NCBI RefSeq assembly: GCF_005154805.1
Contig: NZ_CP039727.1
Location: forward strand, 2,787,501 to 2,851,500
DNA: 64,000 bases
Source of the DNA: Bacillus sp. S3
GTDB taxonomy: Bacteria > Bacillota > Bacilli > Bacillales > Cytobacillaceae
Direction of reading: 5' to 3'
The notes under the pieces were generated by a model. That model saw only the letters and a list, made by a program, of their open reading frames with translations. It did not search any database and had not been told where the DNA came from. Shown here one piece after another: positions 51,571 to 61,026 of the stretch. The first letter of the stretch is position 1. Every line of letters begins with the position of its first letter. The translations under genes were made by a program, and so were the position numbers.

Positions 51571-52071
51571 TTAGCTATTATTTTTTTTCCAATTATCATA
51601 TATGAATTCTTGGAACATTTCATTTAATTGTCGTTTTTTTTGACTCTTTAACCATTCAACCTGGTCGATTGGCAGTTTTAATTTTAAACTGACCTCTTCA
51701 ATTGGCATTTCCACTTTTCTTATTTCTTCTAATGTAATGCCTTCTTCTATGTTCGGAAACCAAGCATCATTTTCGGTTACAATATGTAATCCATCAAACT
51801 CTTGAATGTCAGCGAGCTCACAAAATAAATTAAGCTGCGGCAAACCGCCTGAAAGGATTTTTACATGCATAATCGAATGAATATTACGGCCATCCTCCAA
51901 TTCAATCTCAATAATAAGGGTTTCCTCTTTTTTATACTTTTTTACAGTAACTTCACTTACTATGATATCCAATTCCAACGTAAATCCAATGCTTGATTCA
52001 AAAAGATAGATAGCACTGTTAAAAATATAGATACATTCACCATCTATTTTTACTGTTTTTACTCCAACCAT
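51571..52071 (-). CDS. Protein of unknown function (166 aa)
   Basis: Not recognised. A beta-rich N-terminal ~100 residues (VKIDGECIYIFNSAIYLFESSIGFTLELDIIVSEVTVKKY) is followed by an acidic segment (ITLEEIRKVEMPIEEVSLKLKLPIDQVEWLK) and a C-terminal Lys-rich helix. ATG at 52071 follows GGGGGAAGG; an ATG at 52086 lacks an RBS. It lies 35 bases upstream of the sugar kinase in the same direction and may be co-transcribed with it. Confidence 0.65.
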   Translation of the reverse strand: MVGVKTVKIDGECIYIFNSAIYLFESSIGFTLELDIIVSEVTVKKYKKEETLIIEIELEDGRNIHSIMHVKILSGGLPQLNLFCELADIQEFDGLHIVTENDAWFPNIEEGITLEEIRKVEMPIEEVSLKLKLPIDQVEWLKSQKKRQLNEMFQEFIYDNWKKNNS

Positions 52072-52261
52072 AAACCCTTCCCCCATACAGTTGTTTCTTC
52101 CCTATGTGCTTAACACCCTATTCTACCTCTTTTTGATGTTACATGTCACGATTGGGAAACCTAGCTTTCTTAAAATCTTGTAAGGCTTCGATCGCTGTAC
52201 AAATGATAATGGTAGCAATGAATCCCCTTGATAATCCAAGTTACGGAGACGCCAATCCGGA

Positions 52262-53164
52262 CTAATTTGTAATCAAATCCTCCAAAGCAGATTGGAGTGA
52301 AGGAAACTTGAATTCAAAGCCTTCACTTATTAAGATTTTTGGGATAACATACTGTCCTTCTAGAACAAGTGAACTCTTTTGTCCAAGTGCCATTTTCATG
52401 GCAAATGATGGGACAGGAAGCCAATGTGGACGATGTAATACAGTACCAATTGTTTTTCCAAACTCCTTCATCTTGATTGGGGATGGAGAAGTGACATTTA
52501 CAGGACCTCTCAGATGATCATTTTCAATAGCAAATGAAATGGCTCGAACTACATCGTCCACATGGACCCAGGACACCCACTGTTCACCCGAGCCAACTGT
52601 ACCTCCGGCGTACAATTTATAGGGCAGTGCCATGAGCGGAAGTGCTCCGCCTTCCTTACCTAGTACCACACCGAACCGCATGAAAACGGTTCGAATGTTT
52701 TGTGACTCTACTACTTTTGCTTTGTTCTCCCAGTCCGTTACTGTCTGTCCAAGAAAATCATTTGCCCTTTTTAGGGACTCTTCTGTATATACTGCATTTT
52801 CTGAAGAGGGATAAATGCCAATTGCACTCGCATTGACTAGTAAAGAAGGTTTTTCATTCAAGGAAGCGATTATTCTAACTAACTCATCAGTTGCTTGCAT
52901 CCGACTGTCATATATTTGTTTTTGATGGTTTGCATTCCATCTGCCATCGTTGATGGAAACTCCCGCTAAGTTTATTAATACATCCGCATTTTTTATTTCA
53001 TTTTCGGGAGCAGTGCTTTCTTCCAGCCACCTTACATACGATACATCCCTCGAAGGCCGCTGATTCTTCCTAGTTAAGATAACGATAGTATGTCCCTCTT
53101 TAAGTAGAAGGTCGGTCAATTTTTTCCCAATAAATCCAGAACCACCAGCAATAACAATTTTCAT
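52262..53164 (-). CDS. TIGR01777-family NAD(P)-dependent epimerase (YfhF-like)
   Basis: A 300-residue extended SDR: VIAGGSGFIGKKLTDLLLKEGH cofactor motif, NLAGVSINDGRW, VNASAIGIYPSS, GEQWVSWVHVDDVVRAI and the C-terminal PHWLPVPSFAMKMALGQKSSLVLEGQ, all diagnostic of TIGR01777/DUF1731 proteins (B. subtilis YfhF). Function is not established; a link to cell division is reported for some relatives. ATG at 53164 has AGAAGGA upstream; the frame is open to 53221 but without an RBS. Confidence 0.9.
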   Translation of the reverse strand: MKIVIAGGSGFIGKKLTDLLLKEGHTIVILTRKNQRPSRDVSYVRWLEESTAPENEIKNADVLINLAGVSINDGRWNANHQKQIYDSRMQATDELVRIIASLNEKPSLLVNASAIGIYPSSENAVYTEESLKRANDFLGQTVTDWENKAKVVESQNIRTVFMRFGVVLGKEGGALPLMALPYKLYAGGTVGSGEQWVSWVHVDDVVRAISFAIENDHLRGPVNVTSPSPIKMKEFGKTIGTVLHRPHWLPVPSFAMKMALGQKSSLVLEGQYVIPKILISEGFEFKFPSLQSALEDLITN

Positions 53165-53474
53165 GCTTCCTTCTGCCTCCCTATTTCCACCCGCGGGCAA
53201 TCCGAGGTTTGCAACCGCCATTTTATACTAATTTTACCATAAAGAAGTTCTACGGGACCGTAATTAGTGATTTGTCTCCTGTTTGGTCTTGTTGCATGTA
53301 TTACTGGTTAACATAATTAATTTATCGTAAAACAATCAATACTGTTATACAACATTTAAAATCTGTACTATATCAAAACTCTTTTTGTAATAAACCAATA
53401 TATGATATCAATCCAAAAACCGCTTAATAACAAGGGTTTTGAAGTGAAATTTTTTTTACTTAATAATCTGTTGT
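53165..53474. other. Intergenic region left of the oxidoreductase promoter
   Basis: AT-rich and gene-free. It should carry the minus-strand promoter of the epimerase gene. A palindromic Rex site was looked for and not found. Confidence 0.4.
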
Positions 53475-53510
53475 ATTTCATTTTCAGTCCTGTTACAATG
53501 AAAATGAAAT
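53471..53510 (+). promoter_or_regulatory. Promoter overlapped by a 12-bp perfect inverted repeat
   Basis: TTGTAT (53471-53476), 17 bases, TACAAT (53494-53499) form a SigA-like promoter. ATTTCATTTTCA (53475-53486) is repeated in perfect inversion as TGAAAATGAAAT (53499-53510) with a 12-base spacer, so the repeat covers the end of the -35, the spacer and the -10/start. It has the layout of a repressor operator for the 2-oxoacid oxidoreductase genes. Confidence 0.6.
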
Positions 53511-53564
53511 AATTTATAGAAAATTTATAATATTAAAAACAATTAATAGTTAGGAGGAATACGA

Positions 53565-54575
53565 TTGTCAAAACTGCCAAAAATGAATGACTTAGGTTTT
53601 TTTGAGATTCGCCTGGAATCTATTGGCGGGTTAGGAGCGAATTTAGCCGGAAAAATGCTTTCCGAGGATGGAGTAGTTGGAAATGGACTAAACGGTGTCG
53701 GCTTTTCATCCTATGGATCAGAAAAGAAAGGCTCTCCCGTTAAAGCGCATATTCGCTTTTGCGACCCGGAAACAAACATCAGAGACACTACACCCATTGA
53801 ACGCCCTCACGTTGTCGGCATTTTCCATGATGCCCTATTTAAAACCATTGATTGCACAAGCGGAATTTATCCCGACAGTACCATCTTAGTGAATTCACAA
53901 AAATCCCCTGACGAACTGAAGCAACTTATGAAAATTCCCGGTGGAACAATAGCCATCATTGATGCAACTGGAATTGCCTTGGAAGAACAAACAAAAGCCA
54001 ATACCGCCATGTTGGGAGCGCTTTATCGGATTTTGGACTTCTTAGACCCTGAGTCGATGAAACAAACGATTCGCCGTACCTTTGAGAAAAAGTATCCGCA
54101 TTTTGTGGAGCCCAATATCCGTACGTTTGAGCGCGGGTACAATGAAGTGGAATTCAAAATATTCTCGCTCGATGAGGCGTTCGAACCTAAACCATTTACA
54201 CGTGCAGAACCGCTTCTTGGCTATCAAACGCAAGCGATTGGCGGCACAATCACAAATCCTGGAAACAGCATTTTAAAGGATTTAAGCATTTCTCGTGCAG
54301 GGATGCTGCCGCATTTCCATGAAGATAAATGTATTAATTGTGCGGCCTGCGATACCGCCTGTCCAGACTTTTGCTTTGTATGGGAAGAAAAAGCAGACAA
54401 ACGAGGCCGGCCACAAATGTTCCTTAAAGGAATTGACTATCAATATTGTAAAGGCTGTTTGAAATGCGTTACCGCTTGTCCTGTCGAGGCATTATCAGGA
54501 GAAAGAGAATACAATGACGGCTACGCAGACAGTAATCGTGTACCGCACCTATTTGATTTAGCCACACAAAATTAA
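53565..54575 (+). CDS. 2-oxoacid:acceptor oxidoreductase gamma subunit fused to a 2[4Fe-4S] ferredoxin domain
   Basis: A 336-residue protein. Residues ~1-190 are the gamma (CoA-binding/catalytic) domain (EIRLESIGGLGANLAGKML, VGFSSYGSEKKGSPVKAHIRF). Residues ~240-320 are a delta-type ferredoxin domain with two clusters: CINCAACDTACPDFC and CKGCLKCVTACPVEAL. It forms one enzyme with the alpha-beta fusion encoded next, oxidising a 2-oxoacid such as pyruvate with CoA and passing electrons to ferredoxin. It starts with TTG at 53565 after AGGAGG. The first gene of a two-gene operon. Confidence 0.92.
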   Translation: MSKLPKMNDLGFFEIRLESIGGLGANLAGKMLSEDGVVGNGLNGVGFSSYGSEKKGSPVKAHIRFCDPETNIRDTTPIERPHVVGIFHDALFKTIDCTSGIYPDSTILVNSQKSPDELKQLMKIPGGTIAIIDATGIALEEQTKANTAMLGALYRILDFLDPESMKQTIRRTFEKKYPHFVEPNIRTFERGYNEVEFKIFSLDEAFEPKPFTRAEPLLGYQTQAIGGTITNPGNSILKDLSISRAGMLPHFHEDKCINCAACDTACPDFCFVWEEKADKRGRPQMFLKGIDYQYCKGCLKCVTACPVEALSGEREYNDGYADSNRVPHLFDLATQN

Positions 54576-54592
54576 GGAAAGGACTGATCTTC

Positions 54593-56905
54593 ATGTCCAT
54601 TAATTTAGATCAAGAAAAGTTATCCATGCACAAAGGGTCAGTTGAACAAAGTGTTGTTTTTGAATCCGGCAATGAAATGGCTGCTTATGCCGCCCATCAA
54701 ATAAATTATCATGTTATGGGCTACTTTCCCATCTCTCCTTCCACTGAAGTTGCCCAGTTCCTTGATGGGATGAAAGCCAAAGGTGAACATGACATTGTAT
54801 TGATTCCTGCAGATGGCGAACATGGATCAGCTGGTATCTGCTATGGGGCATCAACTGGTGGGGGTCGTGTATTTAACGCAACAAGTGCAAATGGTTTTCT
54901 TTACATGCTTGAGCAGCTCCCCGTTCAATCAGGAACCCGCTTTCCAATGGTGTTGAATTTAGTTAATCGCTCTGTATCAGGACCATTAAATATTCATGGA
55001 GATCATTCAGATTTATATTTCGCGTTAAACACCGGATGGCCCATCTTAATGGCGCGTGATCCGCAAATCGTCTATGATATGAACATCATCGCGATTAAAC
55101 TAGCAGAAGATAGTGAAGTCCGGCTGCCCGTCATTGTATCATACGACGGATATTTCACCTCCCATCAAAAAAGACGTGTCAATGTTATAAAAAAGAGAGA
55201 AGATGTTCAAAAGTTTATTGGCGAATTACCAACAAGCTTTACTCATGCCCTAGATCGTGAGAATCCGGTAACGATCGGACCTTATATGAATGAACCCGAT
55301 TATATCAACAACTGTTATCAACAATCTGAGGCTATGTATAGAGCTGAGGCTGTGTTTGAGCGAATTTCAAAGGAATATGCGGAATTGACAGGACGCGAGT
55401 ATCCAGTTCTTGATCTATACCGGATGGATGACGCAGAAGTGGCTGTCTTCATGCTGAATTCTGCTGCTGAGGTTTGTAAAGATGTGGTGGACCGCCTTCG
55501 CTCACAAGGAATAAAAGCCGGGGTCATCTCACCCAATATGATACGCCCCTTCCCCCAAAAACAAATAGCGGAAGTGTTAAAAAATGTGAAAGCGGTTACG
55601 ATTGGTGATCGTGCAGACTCCTATGGAGCTCACGGCGGAAATATGGCACTTGAGGTAAAGGCAGCGCTCCAAACAGCAGGAAATGTAAGTACAAAGGTCA
55701 TAAATCGGATTTACGGTTTAGGTGGCAAAGATTTCTACGCCGATGATGCCGAGCACTTTTTCCAATTAGCAAAAGAAGCCGCTGATACTGGTATAACGGA
55801 AAAGTCGTTTGACTACTTCGGACATAATCCTGGCAGATCGGAATATGCACCTAAACGCGTCTTAAATCCAATGAAAAAAGAAGATTTAAACACAGGTCTC
55901 ATCACCGTCACGCCTGATGAAAATACGAGTGAGCTTAAGGTTAAAATCCCTCCAATGCGGAGCTTGACGAAAAAGCCCAAACGGTTAGCTTCCGGACACG
56001 GCGCTTGTCCAGGATGTGGTATTTTCTCGGGACTGGAGTTGTTTTTTAAAGGAATTGAAGGAGATATTGTCGCACTTTTCCATACCGGCTGTGCAATGGT
56101 TGTGACGACCGGGTTCCCGTACAGCGCTCATAAAGCGACTTACATCCATAATCTATTCCAAAATGGCTCCGCTACGTTATCGGGTCTTGTGGAAATGTTC
56201 CATGAAAGAAAACGCCGCGGTGAATTAGCAGATTTAGGTCTGAGCGATGATTTTACCTTTGTGATGGTGACAGGCGATGGCGGCATGGATATTGGCATGG
56301 GTCCTGCCATCGGAACGGCATTGCGTAACCATAAAATGATTATCCTTGAATATGATAACGAAGGTTACATGAATACCGGCAGCCAACTCTCCTATTCGAC
56401 ACCGATGGGACATATGACGAGCACATCAAATGTTGGTTCCTTCCAGAATGGGAAGCCGTTCCATCATAAGGATACAGCGCAGATCATGGCGGCCACTCAT
56501 ATTCCATATGTTTTTACCGGAACGGAGGCGTTTGACCGCGACCTGTTAAAGAAGGCAGCGAAGGCACAATGGTATGCGAAAAATGAAGGCTTGGTTTACG
56601 GAAAAATTTTAATTACCTGCCCACTAAATTGGAAATCAAAGGATGAATTAGGCCAAACAATCGTAGAGGCTGCTGTTAACTCCTGCTTCTTCCCTCTTTA
56701 TGAGGTCGAACGAGGAATCACAACCATTACTTATGATCCAGAAGCTAAAAAGAAACGCTTAGCTGTATCGGAGTGGTTGAAGCTGATGGGGAAAACGAAG
56801 CATTTACTAAAAGAAGAAAGCAATGTGATGCTGCAAATGTTTAATGATGAAGTAGAACGCCGTTGGAACCGTCTCAAAGCTAAACATGAAAGTCCGTATT
56901 TATAA
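54593..56905 (+). CDS. 2-oxoacid:ferredoxin oxidoreductase alpha-beta fusion
   Basis: A 770-residue fusion. Residues ~20-410 are the alpha subunit (GNEMAAYAAHQINYHVMGYFPISPSTEVAQ, and a transketolase C-like domain VAVFMLNSAAEVCKDVVDRLR). Residues ~450-770 are the thiamine-diphosphate beta subunit (SGHGACPGCGIFSGLELF with cluster-binding Cys, FHTGCAM, VTGDGGMDIGMG, EYDNEGYMNTGSQLS). With the gamma-delta protein it makes a complete PFOR-type enzyme in two genes. A pyruvate substrate is likely, but 2-oxoglutarate or a branched 2-oxoacid cannot be excluded. It is oxygen-sensitive in most organisms and goes with AdhE metabolism. Confidence 0.92.
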   Translation: MSINLDQEKLSMHKGSVEQSVVFESGNEMAAYAAHQINYHVMGYFPISPSTEVAQFLDGMKAKGEHDIVLIPADGEHGSAGICYGASTGGGRVFNATSANGFLYMLEQLPVQSGTRFPMVLNLVNRSVSGPLNIHGDHSDLYFALNTGWPILMARDPQIVYDMNIIAIKLAEDSEVRLPVIVSYDGYFTSHQKRRVNVIKKREDVQKFIGELPTSFTHALDRENPVTIGPYMNEPDYINNCYQQSEAMYRAEAVFERISKEYAELTGREYPVLDLYRMDDAEVAVFMLNSAAEVCKDVVDRLRSQGIKAGVISPNMIRPFPQKQIAEVLKNVKAVTIGDRADSYGAHGGNMALEVKAALQTAGNVSTKVINRIYGLGGKDFYADDAEHFFQLAKEAADTGITEKSFDYFGHNPGRSEYAPKRVLNPMKKEDLNTGLITVTPDENTSELKVKIPPMRSLTKKPKRLASGHGACPGCGIFSGLELFFKGIEGDIVALFHTGCAMVVTTGFPYSAHKATYIHNLFQNGSATLSGLVEMFHERKRRGELADLGLSDDFTFVMVTGDGGMDIGMGPAIGTALRNHKMIILEYDNEGYMNTGSQLSYSTPMGHMTSTSNVGSFQNGKPFHHKDTAQIMAATHIPYVFTGTEAFDRDLLKKAAKAQWYAKNEGLVYGKILITCPLNWKSKDELGQTIVEAAVNSCFFPLYEVERGITTITYDPEAKKKRLAVSEWLKLMGKTKHLLKEESNVMLQMFNDEVERRWNRLKAKHESPYL

Positions 56906-56910
56906 AAAAG

Positions 56911-56947
56911 AAAATGCTGCAGCCTGGTTATGACTGCAGCATTTTTT
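56911..56947 (+). terminator. Terminator of the 2-oxoacid oxidoreductase operon
   Basis: AAAATGCTGCAG / CTGCAGCATTTT, 11-base loop, followed by TTATTTTA. Confidence 0.9.
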
Positions 56948-57040
56948 ATTTTACTATTTTTTTATTATGAATTAATCCGTGTGGTTCCCTGTCATTGTAA
57001 TTATCAACTGCGCGGTTATTGCTAAAAATGCCATGCCCTT

Positions 57041-57601
57041 TCATCGTTTCTGACAAAAAATGGTTTGCCTGCACTCCGTTTCATTTTCTTCAAAAAAAAG
57101 GATCGTCCAATCCTCAAATTCATTTAATAACTCTTTCGGCTTTAATTTGTACTGATTCGATACTCCCTGATTTTCGGTTTGCGGTGAATGATAGTAGGTT
57201 TCCATGAAAAAATAACCATTTTTATTTATGATTTTTTTCACAATATTGAAAAGCGAGCGATCGAGGTAATACGTTATAACTACTAGATCATAGGAAATGT
57301 TCTCCCAACCTCCATATTTCCATTCGGTAAGGTCACATACCCTTGGAGCGATGGTAAGCTTATGGCTTGCAGCCTGCTCTTGAATATAGTTAATGGCAAC
57401 ATCCGAAACATCCATTGCCTGAACTTGATAATTCATCCTTGCCAGAAACAAACTGTTTCCACCAAGACCGCAAGCCAGATCAAGTGCAGTCCCTCCCTTT
57501 AGAAATGGGGACAGTTTCTTTAATCTAGGATTGGGAATAGGTTTCTTACTAACATTCAAGCGATCTTGATGTTTCATATTCCATTTGGTTCGTGTGTCCA
57601 T
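57041..57601 (-). CDS. Class I SAM-dependent methyltransferase
   Basis: A 186-residue methyltransferase of the TehB-like branch: SAM-binding motif ALDLACGLGGNSLFLARMNYQVQAMDVS, CDLTEW (motif II acidic residue) and YDLVVITYYLDRSLF (motif III). The acceptor is unknown; relatives methylate tellurite or small metabolites. ATG at 57601 follows TAGGAG. Confidence 0.85.
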   Translation of the reverse strand: MDTRTKWNMKHQDRLNVSKKPIPNPRLKKLSPFLKGGTALDLACGLGGNSLFLARMNYQVQAMDVSDVAINYIQEQAASHKLTIAPRVCDLTEWKYGGWENISYDLVVITYYLDRSLFNIVKKIINKNGYFFMETYYHSPQTENQGVSNQYKLKPKELLNEFEDWTILFFEENETECRQTIFCQKR

Positions 57602-57674
57602 TTGAAAACTCCTAAAATGATCTCAATAATATCTGTTCCAACTTTATTTTACCATGTTCTGACCGTCTCTCCTA

Positions 57675-59018
57675 TTAATCGAAACAGTAATGAATCTTCT
57701 GATAACCAGACCGCATTTCAATGATACGCTTGCGAATCGTTTCGACTGGTTCTTGATCCTCCAGCACACGGACAATATTGTCTGCAATAATGTCCATCTC
57801 TGCTTCTTTCATTCCTAAACGTGTAATTTCGATGGTTCCAATCCGTAGTCCACTTGGAAAATTCCAATCTTCTGGTTTATCACTTGGAATTAGATTTTTA
57901 TTGGTAATAATATTTGCCTTAGCTAACTTATGGGCAACTTCTAAGCCTCCGCCAAAACGTTTAACGTCAAGAATCACTTGATGTGTTTCTGTGAAACCTT
58001 TATGCGCACCAAGTACATTGATTCCTCGATTGTGCAGCGCTTTTGCTAGTGCTTTGGAATTGGCGACAATTTGTGCCATATACTCTTTTCCAAATGCAAG
58101 GAATTCAGCCGCTGAAGCAGCCAATGCAGCAACACGGTTTACTTGGTGTGTGGCCGCTAATGCTGGGAAAATCGTATCACAAACTGGTTGTGTAAGCTCC
58201 GGATCATTCCAAACAATGATACCGCTTTGCGGACCACTGAAGGTTTTGCCAGCTGAACCTGTCATAATGCATGCTCCCTCGTTTAATGGATCCTGGAATT
58301 GTCCGCCCCCAATAAGGCCAAGCTGGTGAGCACCATCAAAGAAAATCTTGCCTCCCCACTCACTGACAATCTCTGACATTTCTTTTAACGGGAATGGGAA
58401 AAGAGTCATAGAGGCACCAAGCGTTACCAAGCGAGGTTTCACCTGTCTAGCTATTTTTGCAAATTCATCGAGATCAACCACCAAATCAACCGGATCCATC
58501 GGAACATCATAAATATTTAACCCTCGAATCCCAGCAGGTCCGTCATAACGATTGCTAGAATGTCCCCCTAAAGGCTGAGCAATCGTCAAAATATTGTCCC
58601 CTGGTTTTGTCAGAGCAGCATAAACGGTCATGTTTCCGATCATGCTTGCTACAAGACGGTGATCTGCGTAATTACAATTAAAAACCTTTTTTAATAGCTC
58701 CACACATAATGATTCAATTTCATCGATATATTTGGTACCGGAAAACCACCTTTGTGTAGGTCCAATATGCCCTTCTGCAGCTCTCGTACCTACTTCGGAT
58801 GCTAACAATTGGCGAACGGTTGGACTTGTTGGGGCTTCCGGGGCTAATAAATTGAGGCACTCCTGCCCCCTCCAAATGGCATTTCTATCAACCGCATCAA
58901 TAATTTCCTTCTGAATCAATCTTGGAGAAGAGCTATTTTCAATGATTTCCTTTGCCCAATTTAATACCTTTTCATCATGTACTTCAAAAGTATCCGTTTT
59001 AGTTGTGATTGAACTCAT
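57675..59018 (-). CDS. SHMT-like PLP-dependent enzyme (fold type I)
   Basis: A 447-residue relative of serine hydroxymethyltransferase. Shared features: N-terminal NLLAPEAPTSPTVRQLLASEVGTRAAEGHIGPTQRW in modified form, GNMTVYAALTKPGD, GGHSSNRYDGPAGIRG, FFDGAHQLGLIGGGQFQ, and the PLP lysine in TGSAGKTFSGPQSG (THKT in true SHMT is SAGKT here). The C-terminus has GLRIGTIEITRLGM. The changed motifs suggest another reaction on an amino acid, such as transaldolase, aldolase or alpha-methylserine chemistry. ATG at 59018 follows GGGAGG. The GntR gene at 59292 lies upstream in the same direction. Confidence 0.8.
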   Translation of the reverse strand: MSSITTKTDTFEVHDEKVLNWAKEIIENSSSPRLIQKEIIDAVDRNAIWRGQECLNLLAPEAPTSPTVRQLLASEVGTRAAEGHIGPTQRWFSGTKYIDEIESLCVELLKKVFNCNYADHRLVASMIGNMTVYAALTKPGDNILTIAQPLGGHSSNRYDGPAGIRGLNIYDVPMDPVDLVVDLDEFAKIARQVKPRLVTLGASMTLFPFPLKEMSEIVSEWGGKIFFDGAHQLGLIGGGQFQDPLNEGACIMTGSAGKTFSGPQSGIIVWNDPELTQPVCDTIFPALAATHQVNRVAALAASAAEFLAFGKEYMAQIVANSKALAKALHNRGINVLGAHKGFTETHQVILDVKRFGGGLEVAHKLAKANIITNKNLIPSDKPEDWNFPSGLRIGTIEITRLGMKEAEMDIIADNIVRVLEDQEPVETIRKRIIEMRSGYQKIHYCFD

Positions 59019-59291
59019 TGTGATTCCTCCCAATTTGTTATTTTACAAGACTACCTCTAAAAACTTCAGACTTTTTGAGAAGAGACATAGACTATAACCA
59101 ATTCGCTTGCCTCATGAGCGGTTGACACACATCTTTTTTCAATAAGAACGGTATGTAAAGTGAAATGGCCCATTACTTAAAACCAATATATCGCATATCA
59201 CTTTGGTGGTCAATCTATTTTTTGATAATTTTGTCAATTTATATGGAAATAAAAAAGAGTACACCTGAATATGTACTCTACGCATAACTCA

Positions 59292-59954
59292 TTATTCTTG
59301 GATTTCCTGATCTCCAACTAATACCCTGCCTAAACTTAACCAATTCTCCTCTACAAGAGTGGAAGCCAGGTTATGATTTTTCCCTTTACAAGCTAAAATG
59401 ATTTCCTGATGCTGCTTGAGGGAAGTTTGACCGTCAAATGAACTGAATTTAGAGAACTCTAATCTTCGAATCTTAGGCATGATTCGTTCTAGGGCTAATT
59501 CAATTTCCGAGTTCCTTGAAGCCTTTAATAGAACTAGATGAAATTGATCATCTGCCTCTACAGCACAAACAACATCCTTTCTAGTTAATGCATCATGTAA
59601 CTGACTATTGCTAAGTTCCATTAAATGTATATCTTCGTTTGTCATTAGTGGAACAGCAAGACGTGCAGCAAGACTATTTAAGGTGGCAACAACCGTAAAT
59701 GCGTTTCTAGCCTCTTCCAAATTAACTTTGGTAATTCTAGTCTGGGAACCTGGCAGCGATTCAACAAGCCCTTCATCCTCTAGTCTTTTCAGCGCTTCCC
59801 TAACAGGTGTTCTGCTGACTCCAAATTCAATCGCCAATTCTTTATCTAATATTCGTTGTCCAGGTTCTAATTCCAATGTAATAATTGCTTTTTTTAAAGA
59901 TTCATATACTTGATCTCTTAACACAGGACGCTCAATCGTTTTTATTGTTTTCAT
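59292..59954 (-). CDS. GntR-family regulator (FadR/FCD subfamily)
   Basis: A 220-residue regulator: N-terminal winged helix (VYESLKKAIITLELEPGQRILDKELAIEFGVSRTPVREALKRLEDEGLVE) and a C-terminal all-helical FCD ligand domain with the metal-binding D..H...H pattern (DDQFHLVLL, H in KQHQEI). ATG at 59954 has no obvious Shine-Dalgarno sequence. It lies 273 bases upstream of the SHMT-like gene and 202 bases from the divergent kynA; it may control either. Ligands of this subfamily are usually small organic acids. Confidence 0.9.
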   Translation of the reverse strand: MKTIKTIERPVLRDQVYESLKKAIITLELEPGQRILDKELAIEFGVSRTPVREALKRLEDEGLVESLPGSQTRITKVNLEEARNAFTVVATLNSLAARLAVPLMTNEDIHLMELSNSQLHDALTRKDVVCAVEADDQFHLVLLKASRNSEIELALERIMPKIRRLEFSKFSSFDGQTSLKQHQEIILACKGKNHNLASTLVEENWLSLGRVLVGDQEIQE

Positions 59955-60156
59955 AAAATCAATATATCAATGGAGGTTTTTGCTGTCAATTAGGTTGATT
60001 TTCCACCTACAATATTTCGTTTATTCCATTGATACGTAAACACTAGCCAAAGCAACACATAATATCATCATCATCACAAAGCTAATCATTAAATTTATTA
60101 CTATATAATTTAAAACTCACATATTATAGTAACTAGTATTAAGGGGGATGAGTTTA

Positions 60157-61014
60157 ATGAGGAACCAAGAAAATGGAGAGGAAAAAAAGACTTCAGAACT
60201 AGAAAATGAAATTCAAACTGATTTTCAAAAAAATATGTCTTATGGTGATTACCTTCACCTTGAAACTATTCTTTCAAGCCAGCAGCGCCTATCGAATCAC
60301 CACGATGAAATGCTGTTTATAATCATACATCAAACAAGCGAATTATGGATGAAGCTTATTCTCCATGAATTGAATGCTGCGATTCAGTGTATTCTTCAGA
60401 ACGATCTGGAGCCATCATTTAAAATGCTGTCGCGCGTATCTAGAATTCAGCAACAGCTCATCCAATCATGGAACGTTCTTACAACTCTGACCCCTGCAGA
60501 TTATATGCAGTTTCGTGGTAAACTTGGGCATTCCTCCGGATTCCAATCCTATCAAAACCGCCTAATTGAGTTTGCACTTGGACAAAAAAATGCTCACACC
60601 TTGGCGGTTTATAAACACCAAATAGGGCTATCTGAAACTATGTTGAAGTCACTGCATGAACCAAGTATTTATGATGCAGCCATCACAGCACTCTCCGTCC
60701 ATGGATTACCAATTAATAAAAACGTTCTTAATCGGGACTTGTCCCAAAGCTATGAACCCGATCTAAGTGTTGAAGAGGCATGGCTGACCGTTTATCGCAA
60801 CACCGGTCAATATTGGAATTTATATGAGCTTGCAGAAAAGCTAGTAGACATTGGTCATCAGCAGCAGCTCTGGCGCTATAACCACATGTCCACAGTAGAA
60901 AGAATTATCGGTCATAAGAAAGGTACTGGAGGATCATCCGGTGTAACCTATCTAAAAAAGGTTCTTGACCAATCATTTTTCCCTGAACTCTTAAGTCTTC
61001 GTACAAAACTGTAA
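60157..61014 (+). CDS. kynA: Tryptophan 2,3-dioxygenase
   Basis: A 285-residue heme dioxygenase opening the indole ring of tryptophan to N-formylkynurenine. Diagnostic blocks: [41 protein letters not shown] (distal-site His), [15 protein letters not shown] and [24 protein letters not shown] with the heme His. The N-terminus carries ~25 extra polar residues. ATG at 60157 follows AAGGGGGAT; ATG at 60148 is too close to it. Kynurenine formamidase and kynureninase are not in the window, so the rest of the pathway must be elsewhere or absent. Confidence 0.95.
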   Translation: MRNQENGEEKKTSELENEIQTDFQKNMSYGDYLHLETILSSQQRLSNHHDEMLFIIIHQTSELWMKLILHELNAAIQCILQNDLEPSFKMLSRVSRIQQQLIQSWNVLTTLTPADYMQFRGKLGHSSGFQSYQNRLIEFALGQKNAHTLAVYKHQIGLSETMLKSLHEPSIYDAAITALSVHGLPINKNVLNRDLSQSYEPDLSVEEAWLTVYRNTGQYWNLYELAEKLVDIGHQQQLWRYNHMSTVERIIGHKKGTGGSSGVTYLKKVLDQSFFPELLSLRTKL

Positions 61015-61026
61015 AATCGAACCACT

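Noticed and set aside
52139..52261. Possible C-terminal remnant on the minus strand (about 33 codons, with IATIIICTAIEALQDFKKA before a TAA)
   Set aside because: It has the look of a membrane-helix end, but a stop lies just upstream, there is no start codon or RBS, and nothing matching precedes it. Too short to call.
53270..53470. Search for a Rex or Fnr site before the 2-oxoacid oxidoreductase genes
   Set aside because: No TTGTGA...TCACAA or TTGAT-N4-ATCAA pair was found; only the inverted repeat at 53475-53510 stands out.
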